NCBI GenBank assembly: GCA_964604015.1
Contig: CAZRXF010000001.1
Location: forward strand, 1 to 64,000
DNA length: 64,000 bases
From: CANNBR01 sp964604015
GTDB lineage: Bacteria; Babelota; Babeliae; Babelales; CAIQNR01
Reading direction: 5' to 3'
In this document: positions 61,302-64,000 of the stretch, in pieces
Position numbering within the stretch: position 1 is the first letter of the stretch
Layout: the number at the start of each line of letters is the position of its first letter
The notes under the pieces: generated by a model
The model's database searches: none
Seen by the model: the letters and a program-made list of their open reading frames with translations, nothing else
What the model was told of the DNA's origin: nothing
Position numbers and translations under genes: made by a program

Positions 61302-64000
61302 ATGCATAAGCAAAGACTCAAAACATTGTTACTGACGTTGGCAAGCGTCTTTTGCCTGTTGGCTGCTGGGTCGGTCAGAGCTATGCATGGAGTGGATGAT
61401 CCATTCAGTTTATCAGGAGATCTAGGAAGCGGTGATTTAGGTGGAGGTGTAGGATCTCACTTTCGTAGGACTTCTCCTCATGATCCTGTCAGAGAACTTT
61501 CACCAGAGCCGAGTGAAGGAGATTCTGATTATGGAAGCCATTCAGGTGGAGTAAGTCCACGCTCCGAATCACCTACCAGTTACAATTCGTATAATTTGAA
61601 ACATCGGGCATATAGTCCTGCTCAAAGGCTTTCTTTTGAATCTGTGCAGGGTCAGGATCTGGGTGGTGGACATCTAGAGCTGGTACAGGGAACAGAACAA
61701 CGTCCTGTGCTCAGCACAGGAGAGCGCGATGCAATCCTGCATATAGCCAAAGAACATGCACCCCGCATTCTTTTTGATAAGGGAGGAAATGTTTTAGCAA
61801 GAGATGATGTGAAAACTCCTCTAACGCCTGAACAAAAAGCGTTTTATCGAACAATTATTACCAAGATGCAAGAACAGCGTGCACAGTATTCTTCACGGCA
61901 ACTTACATCTGATCAAAGAGCAGTTGAGCGCTATTGCATTGAAGCTATAAATGATGGATTGGTTGAACTGCATGCATTAGAAACATCTGGTGTTGAGCCG
62001 GAAAAGATTACTGAGATGCAAAAAAATATTGAAACCATGATCGGTCAAATGGATGAAGTTATTGGAGTGCTCCCTACTCAAGAAGAACATGCATTAGCTG
62101 CTGTGTTGAGCGGTGATATCTCATTGCAACGATCGGCGCCAGATGTTTTTGCTGACGTTGATGAAGCAGTTGCCGCAGCGGCTCAAGCTGCTGCCGAGGT
62201 AACTCATAGTTCTGCAGGACATGAAGGTCAAGAGCCTTTGTCTGGTGGTGCTGATGAGTTACCGAAAGAGAATGAAGAACTGACTGCTAATGATCAGAAA
62301 ATTAATACATTTCTGAAGGAACTTGGGTGGAATAGGTCAGATTTAGAGAGCGTTAAGGGAAAAAGAATTACCAAAGATTTAAGAACGGCTTTGCGTCAGA
62401 TTAGCGATATAGAAGCTCTTGCAGCGAGTGCAAGGCAATCATTAGGCACTGAGCAAATCGATTCGATCAAAGTCTGGCAGGGCAAAGCGCTGGCTGAATT
62501 AGAAATCTTTGTAGCAAAACAACGGATAAGAAAGGCTGTTGGTGATGCTGCTGATGAAATTGGCCAACTAGAAGACCTGATGGCGCAAGTGCAGAGTACG
62601 TTGAAGGGTAAAGATCAGGTGCTTGCTGAATTTAAAAGGACGACGTCGTATTATTTGGGAGCAATCAAAAAAGCGCAGAAGAACCTCGCATCACAATCGA
62701 CCTATTTCACGGATTTCACGGATTTCACAGTTTTTGAGAAAGAATTCGGAGCAAAAGACAAAGTATTAAAAGATGCGATTGAAAAATTGAGAACCTATTT
62801 GAACAGTATCGAAGTTGTAAAGCCTCGTGTGAAACCGATAGAACCGGTGGTTGAAGTTCCTCAAAAGAGTCAGCCGGTACGTCTTGCGTCTCCTGTGTTA
62901 CATGAAGAAGAACCAATCCCAGCAGAAGGGCAGAATGTTGAACAATTCTTGACGTCAGGTACGGGTGCAAAACTATTGGATGCCCAGATTGGGGTAGTAG
63001 GGTTGTCAGGAGTTACCGTAGAAGCATCGCGCTCAGCTGCAATAGCTTTCTTGCAAGATGATTCTGAATTTACACAGTTAGTTCGTTCTTTACAGAAACT
63101 GGAAGCTCAAAAAGGAACAAAATCCCGAACATTAGGCGATCTTTTTGGGGATGGAGATAAACAAAGTCAAAAACTGAATAAGCAGATTGCTCAGCAAAAG
63201 GCAGCAGTTGAAAAACGTATTGCGGCAGTGCTTAAGCAGGTACAAAAGGTTCAGGCTCTGCTTGCAAAGACCCCATCAGGTAAGGGATATGGAGCGGTAT
63301 CTCTAGAATTAGGCGAAGAACTGCATGGATGGAAAGCGCGTCTTTTATTGTCTCGCCGGGACGAACTTACGTTGGCTCTTAGGTTGGTGACTATTCTCGA
63401 AGAACAGGCTCAAAGCGCTGCACAGGATACTGCACTTAAAAATCTTGCTGCGTGGGAAGCTGAGGCTCAAGAAGCAAAACCATTTTTTGAACAAACAAAT
63501 CTTGAAACAAGAACGGTACAGGAATTACGTGCAGATGGAGAACTGGTGCAAAAGCAACTTCAAAAAGTGGAGCAGCTTAGGAATGTATTGCCGTCATCCG
63601 GTGAAGCATTTGGAAGAAGACAGGCTCTGACGACACAGCTTGAAATATTCCAGAAAGCTGTTCAGGATGAGCTTGCACGTAGAGAAAAAATTGTGAGTGG
63701 GCAGCTTAATCAAGTAGAAGAAACCCTCCGATCAGCCGAACGTATTGCGCAATTTTCAGACACGTTGAGATCTGATCAGCTCTTTCCTAATGCATTGGTG
63801 AGAGGCTTCAATGAAGAAATTGGAGTATCTCTTGAGCGTCTTATTACGCTGACTATTCCTGGAGAGTATCCGCAGCTTGAAGCACAAAGGAAAGCACTGA
63901 TTGCACAGCTGCAAGAAGAACAGGCCTATTATCTTCGACAGCTTAATGCTCACCCAAGCTCTGCTACTGTAGTGGCAGGTGGCGAGGAACATGGTGATAC
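61302..64000 (+). CDS. Large exported coiled-coil protein (cut by window edge)
   Basis: From ATG 61302 (AAGGGG eight bases upstream) the frame has no stop to the end of the window, so at least 899 residues. Signal peptide LLLTLASVFCLLAAGSVRA. A disordered serine/proline/glycine-rich region (about 30-140) precedes TGERDAILHIAKEHAPRI and LTPEQKAFYRTIITKM, the same domain start as in the LFGR proteins upstream. The rest is almost entirely long charged or alanine-rich helices (for example QKLNKQIAQQKAAVEKRI), typical of extended coiled coils. Near 62706 a nine-base unit repeats and gives FTDFTDFT. Function unknown; it is the largest member of the exported array. Confidence 0.75.
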   Translation, partial: MHKQRLKTLLLTLASVFCLLAAGSVRAMHGVDDPFSLSGDLGSGDLGGGVGSHFRRTSPHDPVRELSPEPSEGDSDYGSHSGGVSPRSESPTSYNSYNLKHRAYSPAQRLSFESVQGQDLGGGHLELVQGTEQRPVLSTGERDAILHIAKEHAPRILFDKGGNVLARDDVKTPLTPEQKAFYRTIITKMQEQRAQYSSRQLTSDQRAVERYCIEAINDGLVELHALETSGVEPEKITEMQKNIETMIGQMDEVIGVLPTQEEHALAAVLSGDISLQRSAPDVFADVDEAVAAAAQAAAEVTHSSAGHEGQEPLSGGADELPKENEELTANDQKINTFLKELGWNRSDLESVKGKRITKDLRTALRQISDIEALAASARQSLGTEQIDSIKVWQGKALAELEIFVAKQRIRKAVGDAADEIGQLEDLMAQVQSTLKGKDQVLAEFKRTTSYYLGAIKKAQKNLASQSTYFTDFTDFTVFEKEFGAKDKVLKDAIEKLRTYLNSIEVVKPRVKPIEPVVEVPQKSQPVRLASPVLHEEEPIPAEGQNVEQFLTSGTGAKLLDAQIGVVGLSGVTVEASRSAAIAFLQDDSEFTQLVRSLQKLEAQKGTKSRTLGDLFGDGDKQSQKLNKQIAQQKAAVEKRIAAVLKQVQKVQALLAKTPSGKGYGAVSLELGEELHGWKARLLLSRRDELTLALRLVTILEEQAQSAAQDTALKNLAAWEAEAQEAKPFFEQTNLETRTVQELRADGELVQKQLQKVEQLRNVLPSSGEAFGRRQALTTQLEIFQKAVQDELARREKIVSGQLNQVEETLRSAERIAQFSDTLRSDQLFPNALVRGFNEEIGVSLERLITLTIPGEYPQLEAQRKALIAQLQEEQAYYLRQLNAHPSSATVVAGGEEHGD

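Overview
The window looks like chromosomal DNA of a Gram-negative, probably host-dependent bacterium with about 43% GC by eye. My best guess is the Candidatus Dependentiae (TM6) phylum. The reasons are the mixture of ordinary housekeeping genes with long runs of exported proteins of unknown family, ankyrin-repeat proteins, exported right-handed beta-helix proteins and beta-barrel outer membrane proteins. This placement is an inference from gene content and was not tested by a database search. I see no insertion sequence, prophage, CRISPR array or replication origin.

Layout. 1-5557 (minus): a tandem family of four exported HExxH metalloprotease-like proteins, the first cut by the window edge; they carry degenerate copies of their own catalytic half-domain. 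5558-6028: an untranslated leader with a terminator and a competing hairpin, followed by a three-gene ABC importer (6029-8606, plus). 8618-20594 (minus): three paralogous outer-membrane barrels and four exported beta-helix proteins in one tightly packed array. 20642-22405 (minus): yebC and ruvB. 22639-25879 (plus): four exported proteins, two of them paralogues that both keep a KxVSF/RVSF motif. 25891-30157 (minus): rodA, two ankyrin-type proteins and three small exported proteins, then tRNA-Pro and tRNA-His (30211-30376). 30540-33101 (plus): uvrA with a shortened insertion domain. 33146-33428: a long imperfect inverted repeat.

33629-39620 (plus) is a four-gene block of exported or membrane proteins of unknown family, ending in a 1003-residue protein with a P-loop. 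Then follow an rluB-type pseudouridine synthase (minus), mutS (plus, with two perfect palindromes upstream), two unknown membrane proteins that converge and overlap, rplU without rpmA, an EamA permease, and a minus-strand operon glyS - VTT membrane protein - ktrB - ktrA. 51193-54486 holds two HtrA/Deg-type proteases in tandem, followed by tlyA. From 55442 to the right edge there is a plus-strand array of at least six exported, helix-rich proteins; the last (61302 onward) is open to the end of the window, about 900 codons.

Taken together, DNA repair and translation genes are scattered singly or in pairs among blocks dedicated to the cell surface and to secretion. Many exported proteins are locally duplicated (proteases, barrels, beta-helices, RVSF proteins, LFGR proteins), which suggests lineage-specific expansion of surface and secreted factors. 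The HtrA pair and the KtrAB potassium system would serve envelope protein quality control and ion balance. Several promoters that I can read are of the extended -10 type (TGnTATnnT). Start codons were chosen by Shine-Dalgarno spacing and signal peptide position, and several differ from the longest open frame.
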